Origin: Druceiella hillmani
Taxonomy: Eukaryota; Arthropoda; Insecta; Lepidoptera; Hepialidae
NCBI GenBank assembly: GCA_039881145.1
Contig: JAYKKI010000007.1
Location: 37,652,501-37,716,500 of the forward strand
Length of the DNA: 64,000 nucleotides
Reading direction: 5' to 3'
The notes beneath the pieces were generated by a model that was given only the letters and a program-made list of their open reading frames with translations, searched no databases and was not told the origin of the DNA. Below, in pieces: positions 60,940 through 64,000 of this stretch; the first letter of the stretch is position 1; every line of letters begins with the position of its first letter. Both the position numbers and the translations under genes were made by a program.

Positions 60940-62215
60940 TATTTGTTAGTGGCAATAATTTCATTACCTCATTATAAGTTACTACCTCATTATAAATTAT
61001 TGAAAATGATTTGTTGTAATTGTAAGAGAGCATGTGGACCTGTTCGCGGATAACAAATAAGTAATTTTCACTGCAGGGTGAGGACAAAAAAATTGTATCG
61101 GTTGTGTATTTATATAACATCTATTACAAACATGAAGTTGATAAAAAAAAACATCGAATAAATTTAGTTCATGTGACATTAATTCATGTTTTAAAAAAAA
61201 TTAATTTTTTTTCACTGACTTTGTTAATTGCCTATTTTCAGTAAGGAATAATGAAGTAAAGTCTATGTTTTATTAGGAAACATTTATATTTATTGACGTA
61301 TTGATTAATTTTATTTTTAAATAAAAAGGGCCAATTTTTTATTATTGAACTTATAATAAAACTTGTGAACGATGCGACCCAAAAGCTTTCATCAAAATTT
61401 ATTCATGGTTGGTAAATTCTTAGGTTTCCACGTTTTACGTGTTCCGGGCACTATACTAATGGCTCAATTTTGACAAATCTAAGCTATCAATAGATTTAAA
61501 AAAATAGTTTGGATTGAACTGAATATTTTAAATTATCCCAAAAAAGCTCTGTACACCCACAGAATACATATAAACGTAGAGACCACATCTTAGGCGATAT
61601 GCAATAATAAATGTAAATACCTCTTTAACACACAATTATACCCAAATAATCAACGTAACATTAACGTTTAAGTCACAATTAACGATTAATTTTTCCTAAC
61701 GTATTTGGGCCTTAAGATTTATGAGCATTTTTTTCAAGTTTTGTCATCAGTTTCAAACGTTATTTTTTGATACAGCATTCTGAGTAAATATTAGATAGTT
61801 AAAGCTAAAGTCTGAGGATAAATTTAATTGCAGCTAAAATTGGCGTTAATATCTATATTCATATTATAACTCAATTGAAAATATATTAGTTCAAACTTTG
61901 TACCTTTATTAATACTTTATGTATATATTATATAACACATGGATCGAAACTATAAATAAATTTCAATAAGACATTATATATGAGTAAGGCTTACAAATTT
62001 CCAATGGGTATTGAATTTAACACTAATTTATTTAAACTTTATTAAACAAAATACTATCGAGTAAAATTGTAACTTAATATTATATTCTTAATTTTAATTT
62101 TAATTATAAAGCAAAGAAAAATTAAATGTGGGGTATATTGAATTTTCCTAATTTTATATTTGCGTATGTGTGTATGATTATTGCATAAAAGCAAATTTTT
62201 AAGGCCAATTAAATT
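60940..62215. other. AT-rich intergenic DNA
   Basis: No supported feature. Confidence 0.5.
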
Positions 62216-62220
62216 TTTAA

Positions 62221-62330
62221 TATATACATATTTGCCCCAAATAAACGCGACCAAAAAGTATTGATTTTGTGATACAATATTTTTTATACCAATAGAATTA
62301 AAAACAAGCATTGTCTTTACACTATTTTGA
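62221..62330 (-). repeat. Inverted copy of the 58720-58830 segment
   Basis: Read on the minus strand it gives GTGTAAAGACAATGC, TCTATTGGTATAAAAAAT, TTGTATCACAAAATCAA and a GGGGCAAATATGTATA word, in the order seen at 58720-58830. Confidence 0.75.
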
Positions 62331-62339
62331 AAACTGTTT

Positions 62340-63295
62340 ATTTATATGTATGCTTTAAACATTTTTAGATAGAATTTATTTTTAATAGAATATTGAACTG
62401 CCTGTTTTCAATTCAAGGTAGAATGAGAAATAAAAATTGTTTCTTTATTTTCTTTGTAAACTGATATTTTTATCGATTATTAAGCCAATATAACCTTGTT
62501 CCTAATCTTTGGAATTTAAGATTAATAAATTCAGTTTAAATATCTGTTTTAAATTCAATTATTAATTGCTTTTTAACATAGGTTTCTCTGACAAATGTAT
62601 CGCTATATTCAGGGTTTATTCAACGCTCCGTTCAAAGTTTATTAACAGTTCAATTATAATATTGTTTCACTATCTTTTCTTTCCAACTGCGATTATTTTT
62701 AAAATTATAAAATATTTGTCAGCAATCATAATAAGTACTGATTGATCCGTAATAAACAAAGAACGATAACCAAATACTTGGTCTAGCTGTAGTAGAGTAA
62801 GTACAAATATGTCATTCGTTTGGTTTTGTGGTTTTTTGGTAAATAACCAAAGGAAATCTCCTAATAAATTGAATGTTTTCATTCGTGGCCAGAATTTTGA
62901 GCAAAATGAAAATGTCTTTATATAGGAAACTAGTTTTATTTTGGTTTTTATTTGCTGATGAAAATAGTTGATATAAATAGTAAAATATATGGGTGCTTAA
63001 TGGCAAAAAATATATCTGAATTATGTATAAAATTTAACATATGGTATTAATGAAAACAAGAAAAATTAATTATAATTTTAGTCTTAGAAATTAATTTTAA
63101 GTCAAAAAGTGTTATACCAATCATCTTATTCGCGGGAAAAAGAAAACATTTTAATTTAGAGAGAAAAATTTAAAGTCAAAATTACAATGAGAAGATCATT
63201 TTATACTACCAACTTAGCCGAGCATCTAGCCCTACATAAGACGATCTGAAAATCTCCCTACTAACGTAAGTTAAAACAAAGAGCGTAGACGTAAA
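62340..63295. other. AT-rich intergenic DNA
   Basis: No supported feature. Minus-strand frames at 62670-62882 and 62812-63006 have no recognisable motif. Confidence 0.45.
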
Positions 63296-63309
63296 CATAA
63301 CCTTACAGA

Positions 63310-63414
63310 ATGCCGTCACGCGCCGCCCAGCAGCTTGCCAATTCGACTGAATTATCGCGTGTCGTTACAGAGGACGTTCATACAATTTGCTACGTTGATG
63401 GCAATTCAGTGTAA
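63310..63414 (+). CDS. Possible small ORF (34 codons) in a GC-richer patch
   Basis: ATG at 63310 to TAA at 63412-63414, beginning MPSRAAQQLANSTELSRVVT and ending TICYVDGNSV. The surrounding ~120 bp (63305-63425) contains many more CpG and GC bases than its neighbours, which in such an AT-rich genome often marks an exon or a promoter. No homology recognised, and no splice or promoter evidence. It could equally be non-coding or part of a larger spliced exon. Confidence 0.2.
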   Translation: MPSRAAQQLANSTELSRVVTEDVHTICYVDGNSV

Positions 63415-63419
63415 TCCGT

Positions 63420-64000
63420 AATTCAGCATAATATCTATGATATTTAGTTATAGGGATGTTGTTAGAGTACTTTCTTACTTTCGATCGATCATTGCGTTCT
63501 ACATATATTTTATTTATATTTACTGAAATGATACGCGGTGTATAACAGATTTCTGCTCACAGAAAACATTTTCCTGTACGTAATAGAGAAAGACAGAAAT
63601 TATGGTAAATATATATTTCTTAAAATTTAAGAAATTATGACTAAGTAATGAAAATATTTATTATTTTATATAAAAAAGACACAATCATGATCAGACATAT
63701 ATCACTCTCTTCCTTTTGAGAAGATTTTATGAATAACGGGAGTTTAAGGATCATTTTTAATGTATCTGGGTATCTTGATTCTTTAGAAGACCCTCGTTTC
63801 TGCAAGTTTTATTCAGAAGTGGATGTCTATGAGATCGTGAAGACGCCAGGGACTTTAGTTTTATATGTCAGACAGAATGAAAAAGAAAATTACATTCAGT
63901 GATTTATACAGACAAGTTTTTCAATGGATTTTTTTAAAATTTCAGTAAAATGTAATAATATTAAGTGACCTCAGAAGTAGCACAAAATAAAGAAAATTCC
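63420..64000. other. AT-rich DNA to the window end
   Basis: Nothing recognisable. Confidence 0.5.

Noticed and set aside
1..64000. CRISPR arrays, rRNA or tRNA genes, bacterial operons
   Set aside because: No regularly spaced repeats, cloverleaf or ribosomal RNA words, or clustered prokaryote-like genes; tandem repeats present are minisatellites without spacers.

Overview
This window is AT-rich eukaryotic nuclear DNA. It has short exons separated by long introns with GT/AG boundaries, many TA and CA microsatellites, and decayed transposons of kinds common in insects (Ty1/copia, piggyBac, mariner). The only gene family named with confidence is an insect cytochrome P450 of the CYP9 type (CYP3 clan). 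A hymenopteran or a related insect fits best, but this is inference. There are no prokaryotic operons, rRNA, tRNA or CRISPR arrays.

Layout, left to right. 1-3913 is the 3' part of a dead Ty1/copia retrotransposon with its 3' LTR. 4651-5302 is an internally deleted piggyBac transposase. 9715-9923 is a minus-strand first exon of a CYP9-like P450 (copy A) with a conserved TATA promoter upstream. 10-28 kb is gene-poor and holds three copies of a palindromic 'snapback' repeat, including a perfect 108-bp hairpin. 28.78-30.24 kb is an eroded copy of an unidentified exon set. 32.4-42.8 kb is a ten-exon minus-strand CYP9-like P450 (copy B) with recognisable exons from start to stop, but broken in exon 4 and at the exon 6 acceptor. 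43201-44342 is a dead mariner. 48.7-52.6 kb holds a broken copy of a multi-copy arthropod gene family plus two oppositely oriented copies of a GC-rich SINE-like element. 56.88-58.27 kb is the second, better preserved copy of the unidentified exon set. 58-64 kb holds small tandem repeats and otherwise nothing recognisable.

The P450 first exon, its promoter, several intergenic anchors, a SINE-like fragment and the unidentified exons occur twice in the same order and orientation (about 9.7-30.9 kb and 42.5-59.0 kb). This points to an old tandem segmental duplication of a block holding a P450 and an unidentified gene. The most unusual observation is the snapback repeat family: five copies with a constant 3' tail, variable 5' ends, about 12-bp target duplications, and hairpin arms that share copy-specific changes. 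I see no complete, clearly functional protein-coding gene in the window.
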